64,000 bases of DNA from Verrucomicrobiota bacterium. GTDB lineage: Bacteria > Verrucomicrobiota > Verrucomicrobiia > Opitutales > Opitutaceae. Positions 1 to 7,826 of the stretch are shown piece by piece. The stretch is taken from NCBI GenBank assembly GCA_023432225.1, contig JAEYUW010000020.1:115441-179440 (forward strand), in the 5' to 3' direction. A program made the position numbers and the translations under genes. The notes beneath the pieces were generated by a model. It was not told the origin of the DNA. It did not search any database and was given only the letters and a program-made list of their open reading frames with translations. Each line of letters starts with the position of its first letter. Within the stretch, counting starts at the first letter, position 1.

Positions 1-173
1 GCGAGAGAGACGATCGCGCGCTCGCTGGCGGCGGCGGTGCTGACGAGGGCGAGCGCGAGCGGGAGCAGGAAGCCGCGAGCGCAGCGCTCGAAACGACGCC
101 GTGTATGCGCTTGCGGCAGGATGAAAGAGAACCGGAATAATCCGCTCGGCCCGAGCGCGCGGCACCATTTCAT
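1..173 (-). CDS. 5' end of a probable secreted protein (truncated by window edge)
   Basis: An open frame on the minus strand begins with ATG at 173 and is still open at base 1, so only about 57 residues are visible. After a basic stretch (RRRFERCARG) it has a hydrophobic core (FLLPLALALVSTAAAS) that reads as a signal peptide with an A-x-A-type cleavage region. The 30 residues before the basic stretch are unusual for a signal peptide, so the true start may be an internal non-ATG codon. The mature protein is outside the window, so no function can be given. Its existence as a gene rests only on the signal-like segment. Confidence 0.35.
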   Translation of the reverse strand, partial: MKWCRALGPSGLFRFSFILPQAHTRRRFERCARGFLLPLALALVSTAAASERAIVSL

Positions 174-314
174 GGTGCGCGAGCATACGCTGCGCGGGCG
201 TGCGCGGCTCCGCATATCGTGTTCTCGCGTTGGAACGCAGCGCGGATGATGCGGCGTATTAGCGCCGCCGGGAGAGCCGAACGGCCCGGGCCACTCTGCG
301 AGGATGCGGGTCGC

Positions 315-875
315 TCAGTCGATTCGCACGCCGGCGGCCGATGCGGCGATCAGCTTTTCGAGCCGACGCTGGCGGGTCGCTTCCTGTTTCGCCGAGGCGA
401 CGTGATGCGTGGCGAGGCGGCGATAGCCGGGCGGCTGAGCGTTGAAGAATTTCCAGGCGGCCGCGTTGGCCTTGAACAGGCGGAGCAGCGCCGGCGGAAA
501 CTCGGCGGCTTGCTTGCGCTCGAAGGAATAGAGGCCGGTTTTCGCGGCGCTGCGGGCGGCGAATGCGGCGAGGCCGGCTGGCGCCACGCGGCCTTCGCGG
601 GTGAGACGCTCGACGTGGGCGACGTTGACGTTGCTCCAGACGCTGCCGGGTTTGCGCGGGGTGAAGCGTTGCATGTGGCTCTCGTCGTCGATGCGGCGCA
701 TGACGCTATCGATCCAGCCGAAGCACAGCGCTTCGAGCACGGCCTCCTGGTAGGTGAGGCCGCGGTGCGCGACGTGTTTTTTGTAGAGACCGACCCACAA
801 CTCGGTCGCGGTCGCATGGTTTTTCTCGAGCCACGCGCGGAAATCGGCGGCGGATTTGAAGAAGCGGGCTTTCAT
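315..875 (-). CDS. YdeI/OmpD-associated family protein
   Basis: The 186-residue product carries the typical N-terminal pattern of the YdeI/OmdA family: a Phe-rich start (MKARFFKSAADFRAWLEKN), then ELWVGLYKKH, LTYQEAVLEALCFGWIDS and a basic C-terminal half. Family members are small cytosolic proteins, some of which are linked to stress or peptide tolerance; the biochemical role is not settled. The ATG at 875 overlaps the TGA of the upstream TfoX-like gene (ATGA), so the two are very likely translated together. I rejected a longer in-frame extension to 1136 because it is antisense-like Arg/Pro-rich sequence overlapping that upstream gene. The assignment is by motif recognition only. Confidence 0.85.
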   Translation of the reverse strand: MKARFFKSAADFRAWLEKNHATATELWVGLYKKHVAHRGLTYQEAVLEALCFGWIDSVMRRIDDESHMQRFTPRKPGSVWSNVNVAHVERLTREGRVAPAGLAAFAARSAAKTGLYSFERKQAAEFPPALLRLFKANAAAWKFFNAQPPGYRRLATHHVASAKQEATRQRRLEKLIAASAAGVRID

Positions 876-1306
876 TTCGGGCGGTGGCCGGCGCGGGCCG
901 AGCGAGGTGAGGCGGGACGGCCGGATTTCCGTTTCTTCGGGGGCGGCACCACCCCGATACGCGGATCGCGGCGGCGGATGAGTTGAACGAGCGCGGTGGC
1001 GGTGCGCTCGAAGGTGGCGGCGGATTCGGGGAGGTAGAGCCACTTGCCGAGGACAGGGTGGATGCTCAGGGCGGGAAACTCGGCGCACAGGGCGGCGTGG
1101 TGCGCGCGGTCGGTGGGTAGGAGCATTCCGCACCACGGCTCTTCGCCGGTGCTGCAGCAGAGCACGATCTTGCCGTCGAGGTAGACGGCCTTGGCGCCGA
1201 ACATGGAGCGCAGGACGAAGCCGGGCTCGCTCTCGAGCGGCTCCCAGAGCCAGGCGTGGCGATGGATGACGCGGGCGGCGGGCGGGCGGTCGCGGTGAAA
1301 TTTCAT
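872..1306 (-). CDS. TfoX N-terminal-like domain protein
   Basis: The 144-residue product contains the segment RSMFGAKAVYLDGKIVL, which resembles the core strand pair of TfoX N-terminal-type domains, followed by WCGMLLPTD and a lysine/arginine-rich tail (PPPKKRKSGR). Proteins of this type without the C-terminal TfoX domain are common in environmental bacteria and have no proven role; competence regulation should not be assumed. Its stop overlaps the start of the YdeI-family gene, forming a two-gene operon read leftwards. No good Shine-Dalgarno sequence is visible before the ATG. Confidence 0.7.
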   Translation of the reverse strand: MKFHRDRPPAARVIHRHAWLWEPLESEPGFVLRSMFGAKAVYLDGKIVLCCSTGEEPWCGMLLPTDRAHHAALCAEFPALSIHPVLGKWLYLPESAATFERTATALVQLIRRRDPRIGVVPPPKKRKSGRPASPRSARAGHRPK

Positions 1307-1460
1307 CCGGAGGGCGGTTTTTAACCGACGTGTTACGACCGAGTCACGCGCGGGTGTCGGCGGCGTGAACTTTCGTGCAGAAAGTTGCGGGATGCTTGAA
1401 CGCGGAGCGGGGGTCGTGCGTCTTTCTTCACGTTCATAGTGTTTGCTTGGTGTTAGGGTG

Positions 1461-1486
1461 AAGGCCGCCTAGGGGTAGGCGGCCTT
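1461..1486. terminator. Perfect 11-bp hairpin, possible terminator
   Basis: An AAGGCCGCCTA arm, a GGGG loop and the exact complementary arm form a very stable hairpin. It lies 58 bases beyond the 3' end of the hypothetical gene at 1545-1844. Neither side has a clear T-run (CGTATTTA follows on the plus strand), so intrinsic termination is uncertain. It does not start with GTAG and so differs from the dispersed repeats. Confidence 0.35.
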
Positions 1487-1544
1487 CGTATTTATGGGAT
1501 AGCGATGTTCCGTTAAGCCTTCGATAGCGGAGTGTGGAGAGCGT

Positions 1545-1844
1545 CTACAAACTCCAATCGCGCAACGCTTGGTCAATGGTCTCCATGGACGTGATCTTCT
1601 GCGGGCTCGGTTGTGGCATGCAGGTGTAGCCGTAACCCGCTTCGGTGATCGCGTTCTTGTGGTCCTTAACGTGGCGATAGTTGGAAAAGATAAGCATCCC
1701 GCGCGGTGCTCCGTATCCATCGAGCAAAACCTCGGCGGTGACCCGACTCCCATTCGCGAGGCGAAGACTGAAGGGCATCTTGATTTTTAGATGGCGCGTT
1801 GAGGCCGCGTTCTTCCATTGGCGCTGCAAGTTGGAAAGGGTCAT
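1545..1844 (-). CDS. Small hypothetical protein (99 aa)
   Basis: I do not recognise the family. The protein starts MTLSNLQRQWKN and contains MPFSLRLANGSRVTAEVLLD and GMLIFSNYRHVKDHKNAI, an alternation of beta-strand-like and polar segments with balanced composition, unlike the Arg/Pro-rich shadows around it. It starts 11 bases after the stop of the secreted hydrolase and is probably cotranscribed with it. There is no signal peptide or membrane segment. A longer in-frame extension overlaps the hydrolase and looks non-coding. Confidence 0.55.
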   Translation of the reverse strand: MTLSNLQRQWKNAASTRHLKIKMPFSLRLANGSRVTAEVLLDGYGAPRGMLIFSNYRHVKDHKNAITEAGYGYTCMPQPSPQKITSMETIDQALRDWSL

Positions 1845-1855
1845 CTCGACTGGAG

Positions 1856-2641
1856 CTATTTCGTTGCCCCCAGCAGCTCCGCCGTCTCGACCGGCTTGCG
1901 CCATTGCGGGTTGTGGTCGGCTTCCATGATCGTGACGGTCCAGCCGCGGGCGCGGGCGCGTTCGGCGGATTTCCAGAAACCGTCCTGTTCGGGCTTTTGG
2001 CCGGGATCGACGGTGAGGATGTAGACCACGGGAAGCTTTTCGCGGGCGGGGTTTTTGAGGGTGAGCGGATCGGTGAAGGTCTTGGCGGGATGCGGGACGT
2101 CGAACGGATGGGGCTGGCCCGGACGCACCCACGGCGGGACGATCATGCCGTCTTTCGTCATCTTATCGATCCACTCGGTGCTGCCCATCACCTGGGCGGC
2201 GGATTCTCCGTCGTTGGGCACCATGGCGTCGAGATAGACGAGTTTCTTGATGCGCTCCGGCACGCGGTCGGCGACGCCGGTGATGACCATGCCGCCGTAG
2301 CTGTGGCCGACGAGGATGACGTTCTCGAGGCGTTCGAAGAGGATGACGTTCACGACGTCCTGGATGTGCGTTTCGAGGCCGATGTCTTTCGAAGAAAGGT
2401 GTGCGCGCTCGCCGAGGCCGGTGAGCGTGGGGCGACGGACGTCGAAGCCCTTTTCACGGAGGAGTGGGTCGACTTTGGAAAATTGCCACGCGCCGCCCCA
2501 CGCGCCGTGGACGATGAGCATGACGGGTTTCGCGGCGGGTGCTGGTGCGGTGGCGCCGGACTGTGCGGGGGCGTCGGCAGCGAAGGTCGCGGCGGCGACG
2601 GGAAGGAGGAACGCGAGGAACAGGGCAGCGGGCGTTTTCAC
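1856..2641 (-). CDS. Secreted alpha/beta hydrolase
   Basis: The 261-residue product begins at a GTG preceded by GGAG. It has a signal peptide (KTPAALFLAFLLPVAAATFAA) followed by an AbHydrolase_6-type fold: the oxyanion segment LIVHGAWGGAW, the nucleophile elbow GHSYGGMV with catalytic Ser, and a C-terminal EADHNPQW that supplies the His. This arrangement matches the EstC/salicylate-esterase-like group of small hydrolases; the natural substrate cannot be told from sequence. It lies 55 bases downstream of the flagellin gene and immediately upstream of a small hypothetical gene. The protein should be periplasmic or exported. Confidence 0.85.
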   Translation of the reverse strand: MKTPAALFLAFLLPVAAATFAADAPAQSGATAPAPAAKPVMLIVHGAWGGAWQFSKVDPLLREKGFDVRRPTLTGLGERAHLSSKDIGLETHIQDVVNVILFERLENVILVGHSYGGMVITGVADRVPERIKKLVYLDAMVPNDGESAAQVMGSTEWIDKMTKDGMIVPPWVRPGQPHPFDVPHPAKTFTDPLTLKNPAREKLPVVYILTVDPGQKPEQDGFWKSAERARARGWTVTIMEADHNPQWRKPVETAELLGATK

Positions 2642-2696
2642 ACGCTCCGAATGCCGCAATGCTCGCGCCGGGTCAAACGCCCGATGAGCAGCGAGA

Positions 2697-3935
2697 CTAC
2701 CCGAGCAGGCGCAGCGCCATCTGCGCCGACTGGTTGGCTTGGGAGAGCATCGCGGTGCCGGATTGAACCAGAATGTTGTAGCGGGCGAGCGTCGTGGATT
2801 CTTCGGCGACGTCGACGTCCATGATCCGGCTGTTGGCGGCTTCGATGTTGGCTTTGTTGACGCTGAGGACTTCGGCGGCGAATTGGAGACGCGATTGCTG
2901 CGCGCCGTTGGTGGAGCGGTTCTTCGCGATATTCTGAATCGCGGTGCTGACGGAGCTGAGCGAGAGGCTCGCGAGATCGGCGGCTGAGGTGACGTCGGAA
3001 ATCGCGCCTGCTCCGTCGGTGCTCTCGATCGAAAAATTGCGGACCCGGACGCCGTTAGCGGCGTTGGACGAAAGCTGAATCGGACCGGAGGCAGGTGACG
3101 GCGTGGTCGACATCGCGGGGCTGGCCGAACCGTCGATGTAGGCATTCGTGGTGGTGCCATCGAAGGTGATCCGCATGCTGTGCCACGCGGTGTCTCCGGG
3201 GTTGGCTGAACCGATGATGGTGCCGGCGTCGCCGAGCCACACCGAAAAGATATCGCCGATGTTCTTGCTCTGATACTCGAGGTTGATCTCGAACGGATCG
3301 GAGAAAGTTTGGTTGGTGGTAACGATGCCGAAGGAACCGTCGAGATTCAGCTCGTTGCCGGCGACGTAGGCGGAGCCACCGAAACTGTCGTCGGTCCAAT
3401 TGCTGAGATTGCTGAAGTTGTCGGACAAAGTCGGGAACGCAGGGGTGCCCGTGAGTTCCACTCCATCGATGGCGATCGAGCCGGCGCCATCCTCCGTGAC
3501 GGGGACGGTCAGGCCGGTGGCGCCGAAGAGGGCCTTGCCGTTGAATTTTTCGTTACCCAGCGAAGTGAGCTGGGTTTGGAGCTGGGCGAACTCGGCCTGA
3601 TAGTTTGCGAGATCGGCGGAGTTTTTCGTCGGGTCGTTGTAGAGGGTTTTCAGCTCGCCGATGCGGCTGAGGACCTTGCCCGCGACCTGGAGGGCGCCGT
3701 CCTGCGTTTGGAGAAAGGAGGTGGCGTTGCCGAGATTGGCGGCGGCGGCGCTCTGTCGACGAGCGGTCGCGGTGAGCTTCATCGACACGGCGAGGCCGGC
3801 GGCGTCGTCCTGCGGGGCGACGATCTTCGAACCGCTGGCGAGGCGGTGGAGGCTGCGTTGGAGCAGCGAGGAGGAGGACGCGAGATTGTTCGCGGCCAAC
3901 GTCGCAGCGTAATTCGTGTTGATGACGACTGACAT
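2697..3935 (-). CDS. fliC: Flagellin with a lectin-like jelly-roll domain in the variable region
   Basis: The 412-residue protein has the conserved flagellin N-terminus (MSVVINTNYAATLAANNLA, residues 1-130, with LQRSLHRLASGSKI) and C-terminus (residues 325-412, ANIEAANSRIMDVDVAEES, ending ANQSAQMALRLLG), which form the filament core. Residues about 171-304, where the surface-exposed D2/D3 domains normally sit, instead hold a module running from DNFSNLSNWTDD to GPIQLSSNAANGVRVRNFSI. This resembles concanavalin-A-like jelly rolls of the 3-keto-disaccharide hydrolase (DUF1080)/LamG type. AAGGA lies seven bases before the ATG. No other flagellar genes are in the window. The flagellin assignment is firm; the jelly-roll reading is by pattern and needs a structure prediction. 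Confidence 0.93.
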   Translation of the reverse strand: MSVVINTNYAATLAANNLASSSSLLQRSLHRLASGSKIVAPQDDAAGLAVSMKLTATARRQSAAAANLGNATSFLQTQDGALQVAGKVLSRIGELKTLYNDPTKNSADLANYQAEFAQLQTQLTSLGNEKFNGKALFGATGLTVPVTEDGAGSIAIDGVELTGTPAFPTLSDNFSNLSNWTDDSFGGSAYVAGNELNLDGSFGIVTTNQTFSDPFEINLEYQSKNIGDIFSVWLGDAGTIIGSANPGDTAWHSMRITFDGTTTNAYIDGSASPAMSTTPSPASGPIQLSSNAANGVRVRNFSIESTDGAGAISDVTSAADLASLSLSSVSTAIQNIAKNRSTNGAQQSRLQFAAEVLSVNKANIEAANSRIMDVDVAEESTTLARYNILVQSGTAMLSQANQSAQMALRLLG

Positions 3936-4016
3936 GGTTCGTCCTTGAGCCGGGGGTGCGTGGGATGCGGCATCCGTGCCGCGCGGGTGTCACTCGTGCA
4001 ACTAGCGACGGGGAGG

Positions 4017-4043
4017 AAATCGTCCGTGGCGCGGGGAAATTTA
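4017..4043 (-). promoter_or_regulatory. Sigma-28-type flagellar promoter candidate
   Basis: Read on the minus strand, TAAA is followed after exactly 15 bases by GACGATTT. This agrees with the FliA/sigma-28 pattern TAAA-N15-GCCGATAA at the -35 and at five of eight -10 positions. It lies about 80 bases before the flagellin ATG. A GC-rich hairpin at 3967-3982 in the leader also fits a GG-N10-GC sigma-54 spacing by chance, so that alternative is not excluded. Confidence 0.45.
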
Positions 4044-4125
4044 GCGCCGGGAAAATTTTGTGAAATTCGACTCAAGCCGCGCGGCGCGCGGGCCGATGTG
4101 CGCGCGCCGCCGCGGTGACGCTAGG

Positions 4126-4276
4126 GTAGGGGCCAGTCTGTGACTGGCCGGTTCGGGGAGGATTCGCGGACGATGGCGGCGGCGAGCGCGGATCGACTAC
4201 GCGATCACGTGACGCGGGAAATTGCGCGGCGCGGGTGGGGACGGCGATTTTTAGGGCCAGTTGAAAACTGGCCCTA
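4126..4276. repeat. Composite GTAG palindromic repeat (family A relative)
   Basis: The element starts GTAGGGGCCAGTCTGTGACT and ends AGTTGAAAACTGGCCCTAC, two palindromic units in inverted orientation with about 100 bases between. The right-hand CTAC supplies the TAG stop codon of prfC on the minus strand. It lies between prfC and the flagellin promoter. Confidence 0.65.
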
Positions 4277-5956
4277 CTCGACGTGCTGCTCGGGCGGGAG
4301 ATCGAGGAGCTTCAGGTCCGGGTTCTTCTCGACGAAGTAGCGCATCGTCCAGTCGTTCGGGAAGAGGACGACGGGGTTTTCGAACTTGTCTGCGCCGAAG
4401 CTGACACCGGAGGCGACCACGACGCGCGAGCTGTCGAAACCTTTCGCGCCTTTCATCGAATCGGGGACGACGACCCACTTGAGGAGCGTCCACGGCGTTG
4501 GGGCGAGGCGCGACTCGGCGTTGTATTCGCTCTGGAGGCGCCATTGCACGACTTCGAATTGCAGCGGACCGACGGCGGCGAGGAGAGTGGCGCCGGCCGG
4601 GGCGTTTTTCGCGGTGAAAGATTGGACGACGCCTTCCTGCAAGAGCTGCTCGAGGCCGGCGCGGTATTTCTTCGCATCGCCGGCGGTGGGGTTCGAGATA
4701 TAGCTGAAAACTTCGGGCGGAAAGCGCGGGATCTCGTTGAAGAGGATCGTGCGGTCCTCGGTGAGCGTGTCGCCGATGCCGAAGGCGTCGTGGCCGACGA
4801 TGCCGATGACGTCGCCCGGCCACGCCTCGTCGACGGTCTCGCGTTCCTGGCCGAAGAGTTTGTGCGAGGACGAGAGACGGACCTGTTTGCCGGTGCGCTG
4901 GTGCGTGACGACCATGTCGCGCTCGAACTTGCCGGAGCACACGCGCAGGAACGCGATGCGGTCGCGGTGCTTCGGGTCCATGTTCGCCTGAATCTTGAAG
5001 ATGAAGCCGGAGAACTTCGGGTAATCGACCGGGATGACGCGGGAGTTGGTCTCGTTGGCGGGCTCGGAGGCGGCTTTGGCGATCTCTTCGAGGCCGACGC
5101 CGCTAACCGTCATCGCGCGGCGCGGTGCGGGCGGGACGGAGTCTTTGAGAAATCCGTTCAGGAGGAGCTCGATGCCGAAGTTGTTCACCGCGCTGCCGAA
5201 GTAGACGGGCGTCTGCTGGCCGTGCTGAATGGCGTCGAGGTCGAACGGATGGCCGGCGCCGTCGAGCATCTCGAGCTGCTCAGTGACGGCGGCGTAGGTG
5301 TCGTCGTCGAGCTTGGCGCGGACGGCGGGATCGTTGAGCGAGGTGACGTTGACGGGAGCCTGGAACGCGCCGCCGGGCACGCGCTCGAAGAGGTGAACCT
5401 GGCGCGTGCGGCGGTCGAACACGCCCTTGAACGACGGGCCGTTGCCGAGCGGCCAGATGACGGGCGACGATTGCAGACCGAGGACGCTCTCAAGTTCGTC
5501 GAGCAGCTCGAGCGGGTTGCGCGTCGGCCGGTCGCACTTGTTCATGAACGTGAAGATCGGCACGCCACGGCGGCGGCAGACTTCGAAGAGTTTGCGCGTC
5601 TGCGTTTCCACGCCCTTCGCGGCGTCGATTACCATCAGCGCGGCGTCGACGGCAGTGAGCACGCGGTAGGTGTCTTCGGAAAAGTCCTTGTGTCCGGGCG
5701 TGTCGAGGAGGTTGACCGCGCAGCCGGCGAAATCGAATTGGAGAACGGTCGAGCTGATCGAGATGCCGCGCTGTTTCTCGAGCTCCATCCAGTCGGAGGC
5801 GGTGGCGCGCTGGTTCTTGCGATCCTTCACGGCGCCGGCGAGGTGGATGGCGTTGCCGTAGAGGAGGAATTTCTCGGTCAGCGTCGTCTTGCCCGCGTCG
5901 GGGTGCGAGATGATCGCGAAGGTGCGGCGGCGGGCGATTTCTTGAGCGGGGCTCAC
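4274..5956 (-). CDS. prfC: Peptide chain release factor 3
   Basis: This translational GTPase recycles RF1/RF2 from the ribosome after peptide release. The 560-residue product has the G1 P-loop SHPDAGKTTLTEKF, switch-region text EKQRGISISSTVLQFDF, G3 DTPGHKDFSEDTYRVL and G4 NKCDRPTRNP, followed by the RF3-specific C-terminal domains. Length is close to the usual 525-540 residues. The start is a GTG at 5956 with no evident Shine-Dalgarno sequence. The stop TAG is part of the GTAG end of a dispersed palindromic repeat. It appears to be transcribed alone. Confidence 0.96.
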   Translation of the reverse strand: MSPAQEIARRRTFAIISHPDAGKTTLTEKFLLYGNAIHLAGAVKDRKNQRATASDWMELEKQRGISISSTVLQFDFAGCAVNLLDTPGHKDFSEDTYRVLTAVDAALMVIDAAKGVETQTRKLFEVCRRRGVPIFTFMNKCDRPTRNPLELLDELESVLGLQSSPVIWPLGNGPSFKGVFDRRTRQVHLFERVPGGAFQAPVNVTSLNDPAVRAKLDDDTYAAVTEQLEMLDGAGHPFDLDAIQHGQQTPVYFGSAVNNFGIELLLNGFLKDSVPPAPRRAMTVSGVGLEEIAKAASEPANETNSRVIPVDYPKFSGFIFKIQANMDPKHRDRIAFLRVCSGKFERDMVVTHQRTGKQVRLSSSHKLFGQERETVDEAWPGDVIGIVGHDAFGIGDTLTEDRTILFNEIPRFPPEVFSYISNPTAGDAKKYRAGLEQLLQEGVVQSFTAKNAPAGATLLAAVGPLQFEVVQWRLQSEYNAESRLAPTPWTLLKWVVVPDSMKGAKGFDSSRVVVASGVSFGADKFENPVVLFPNDWTMRYFVEKNPDLKLLDLPPEQHVE

Positions 5957-6298
5957 GAGTCAGAGGGAGAGTGAAAGTGAAAGGGACCGAGCGGAGAGTG
6001 GAGTTGGTCAGGAAACGGTGCGGCGGCGGGCGAGGGAAGTCTTTTTTGGGTTGGGGAGACCTGAAAAAACCTGAGCGTGTTTCGCGGGGCGAGACCGATG
6101 GGGCGACGCGATCGGGCTTGGTAGTCTTGGGGCCGTCAGGCCAATGCGGTGGCGGGCACGAGTAGCGCGGGGTGAGTAGCGGAATTCGTGAGAATTTCGC
6201 CCGTCTGCTGCGAGGCGGCGCGGTAGCGAAAGCCTCACGGCTTCCGCTACCGTGCGATCACGCTCAACTGTCGGGTGTTTTGTGCCGATTAGGACGGC
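5957..6298. other. Gene-free stretch between prfC and the rlmI leader
   Basis: No convincing gene is present. The stretch contains the divergent upstream regions of prfC and the rlmI unit and one repeat element at 6176-6250. A 148-codon open frame on the minus strand across 6008-6454 has no family features and crosses the repeat, so I regard it as chance. Confidence 0.6.
6176..6250 (+). repeat. GTAG/CTAC paired palindrome, family G
   Basis: It begins GTAGCGGAATTCGTGAGAAT and ends AGCCTCACGGCTTCCGCTAC. The same element lies in the opposite orientation at 8678-8739. Outer arms are complementary (GTAGCGGAA/TTCCGCTAC), and inner palindromes are the EcoRI-like GAATTC arm and the AAGCCTCACGGCTT arm. 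Confidence 0.7.
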
Positions 6299-6463
6299 AT
6301 GGATCCCATCAAACAAAAGCTGTGGTCCGACCTGCGCGAGGTGCTCGCGGATTGGGCGCGCGCCTGGCATTTGGCGCCCGCACACGGTCCCGAGGCATTT
6401 TGTGCTTCTGCGGACGACCGATCCGGCAATGATGCCGGGTTGTGCTACTTTCACTTAAACTAA
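6299..6463 (+). CDS. Possible small upstream ORF (54 aa) overlapping rlmI
   Basis: ATG at 6299 is preceded by TAGGACGGC, a plausible ribosome-binding site, while the rlmI GTG has none. The frame encodes MDPIKQKLWSDLREVLADWA, then a His/Ala-rich middle, and ends YFHLN with TAA at 6461-6463, overlapping the rlmI start by 22 bases. The first 30 residues look like an amphipathic helix. It may be a true small protein or a leader that couples translation to rlmI. No family is recognised. Confidence 0.35.
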   Translation: MDPIKQKLWSDLREVLADWARAWHLAPAHGPEAFCASADDRSGNDAGLCYFHLN

Positions 6464-7695
6464 AACCGAACGCCAAGGGGCGCGTGCTCGAGGGACACCC
6501 GTGGGTGTTCGCGAATGAAGTCGAGGCGTTGCTGCCGGCGGAACACGACGGCGAAGTCGTCGAGTGTCGCGATCGCACGGGGCGTCTGCTCGGCACCGGC
6601 ATCTACAACTCGAAGTCGCAGATCGTCTGGCGTCGGCTGGGCCGCGAGCGCGTGGCGCTCGATGAGGCGTATCTGCGCGGTGCGCTGACGGCGGCGATCG
6701 CGCGGCGCGACAATGTAGGGCGGGGTCTCCAGACCCCGCCGGTTCAGGTTCCGGCGGCTGGCAACGCGGGCGCGGCGGGGTCGGGAGACCCCGCCCTACA
6801 CGGCGTGAGCGGACTTTATCGCCGCCTCGTCTGGTCCGAGTCGGACGGTCTGCCCGGTGTCGTCGCCGATCAGTTTGGCGATGCGATCGTGCTGCAGATC
6901 CAGACGCTCGCGATGGACAAGCGCGCGGCCCAGATCGGCGACTTGCTCGCGGAGCTGACCGGCGCGAAGGAAATTATTTTCCGCAACGACTCGAACCTGC
7001 GGCGACTCGAGGGTCTCGCGATGGAAACGCACACGCGCAGCGGGACGCCGTGGGAGCCGCGCTGGGTGACGATCGACGGCTTCGACTACTGGCTCGACCT
7101 GCAGAACGGGCAGAAAACGGGTTTCTACTTGGATCAGCGGCTGCAGCATCGGGCCGTTGCGAAATACTGCGCCGGCAAGCGCGTGCTCGACGCGTTCTGC
7201 AACCAAGGCTCGTTCGCGCTGCATGCGGCGCGCGCCGGTGCGGCGCGCGTGCTCGGGCTCGACAGCGCGTTCGATGCGATCGGTCAGGCGAAGAAAAACG
7301 CGGAGCGCAACGGCGTGACGGCGGAGTTCGTCGGCGCAAATGTGTTCGACTGGTTCACGGCGCAGCGCGATGCGGCGCCGGCGTGGGATGTGATCGTGCT
7401 CGATCCGCCGCCGTTCGCGAAGTCGAAGAGCGCGCTCGAAAACGCGCTGCGCGGCTACAAGGAACTCAATCTGCGTGCGATGAAGGCGCTGACGCCCGGC
7501 GGTGTGCTGGCGACTTACACGTGCTCGCATCACATGCATGACACGGAGCTACGGCAGGTGCTGGCGCAGGCGGCGAACGACGCCAAGCGCCGCGTGCACG
7601 TGCTCGAGTGGTGTCATCAGCCGCCGGATCATCCGGTGCTGGCGACGATGCCGGAGAGCGAGTATCTGCGCGGGTATATTTTGCGGGTTGAGTAG
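6442..7695 (+). CDS. rlmI: 23S rRNA m5C methyltransferase RlmI-like, with an in-frame repeat insertion
   Basis: This class I SAM-dependent methyltransferase of the YccW/RlmI family modifies a cytosine of 23S rRNA. The 417-residue product has an N-terminal PUA domain (LKPNAKGRVLEGHPWVFANE), the linker RLVWSESDGLPGVVADQFGD, the characteristic GQKTGFYLDQR, a SAM-binding motif RVLDAFCNQGSFALHA and the catalytic-region text VIVLDPPPFAKSK with YTCSHHM near the C-terminus. Between PUA and methyltransferase, residues about 92-120 are encoded by a GTAG repeat element (6715-6799). The stop TAG at 7693-7695 lies in the GTAG of a second repeat. The start is GTG without a clear Shine-Dalgarno sequence. 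Confidence 0.9.
   Translation: MLLSLKLKPNAKGRVLEGHPWVFANEVEALLPAEHDGEVVECRDRTGRLLGTGIYNSKSQIVWRRLGRERVALDEAYLRGALTAAIARRDNVGRGLQTPPVQVPAAGNAGAAGSGDPALHGVSGLYRRLVWSESDGLPGVVADQFGDAIVLQIQTLAMDKRAAQIGDLLAELTGAKEIIFRNDSNLRRLEGLAMETHTRSGTPWEPRWVTIDGFDYWLDLQNGQKTGFYLDQRLQHRAVAKYCAGKRVLDAFCNQGSFALHAARAGAARVLGLDSAFDAIGQAKKNAERNGVTAEFVGANVFDWFTAQRDAAPAWDVIVLDPPPFAKSKSALENALRGYKELNLRAMKALTPGGVLATYTCSHHMHDTELRQVLAQAANDAKRRVHVLEWCHQPPDHPVLATMPESEYLRGYILRVE
6715..6799 (+). repeat. GTAG/CTAC paired palindrome (family D) inside the rlmI reading frame
   Basis: The element runs from GTAGGGCGGGGTCTCCAGAC to GGGGTCGGGAGACCCCGCCC-TAC. The arms GGCGGGGTCTC and GAGACCCCGCC pair across a 30-base centre. It is translated in frame as about 28 residues (VGRGLQTPPVQV... 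to SGDPALHG) in rlmI. The same family is present, without its partner arm, at 52931 and at the right edge of the window. Confidence 0.8.
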
Positions 7696-7746
7696 CGCGG
7701 GCGTCTCGCCTGCTTCGCTCCACTGCAGGCGGGACGCCTGCGCTAC
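7692..7746 (+). repeat. GTAG/CTAC paired palindrome, family B
   Basis: It begins GTAGCGCGGGCGTCTCGCCT and ends CAGGCGGGACGCCTGCGCTAC minus one base of overlap. The first GTAG contains the rlmI stop codon. Near-identical copies lie at 24418-24473 and 57585-57640. Confidence 0.8.
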
Positions 7747-7826
7747 TTCGGCGTTTCCCCGAAGAACCGCGCTGTGCCGCAGCGGGCGCTTGCGCGCGGG
7801 CGCGGGGTGGATTGAGTTCGCCGTCT

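Noticed and set aside
3967..3982. Sigma-54 promoter (GG-N10-GC) for flagellin
   Set aside because: The match is produced by a perfect GCGGCA/TGCCGC hairpin and lacks the TTGC(A/T) -12 element; the sigma-28-type site upstream fits better.
4283..5974. 563-codon plus-strand frame opposite prfC
   Set aside because: Shadow of prfC: repetitive Glu/Val/Arg text without domains.
6008..6454. 148-codon minus-strand frame between prfC and rlmI
   Set aside because: It crosses a dispersed repeat and the rlmI leader and has no recognisable protein features.
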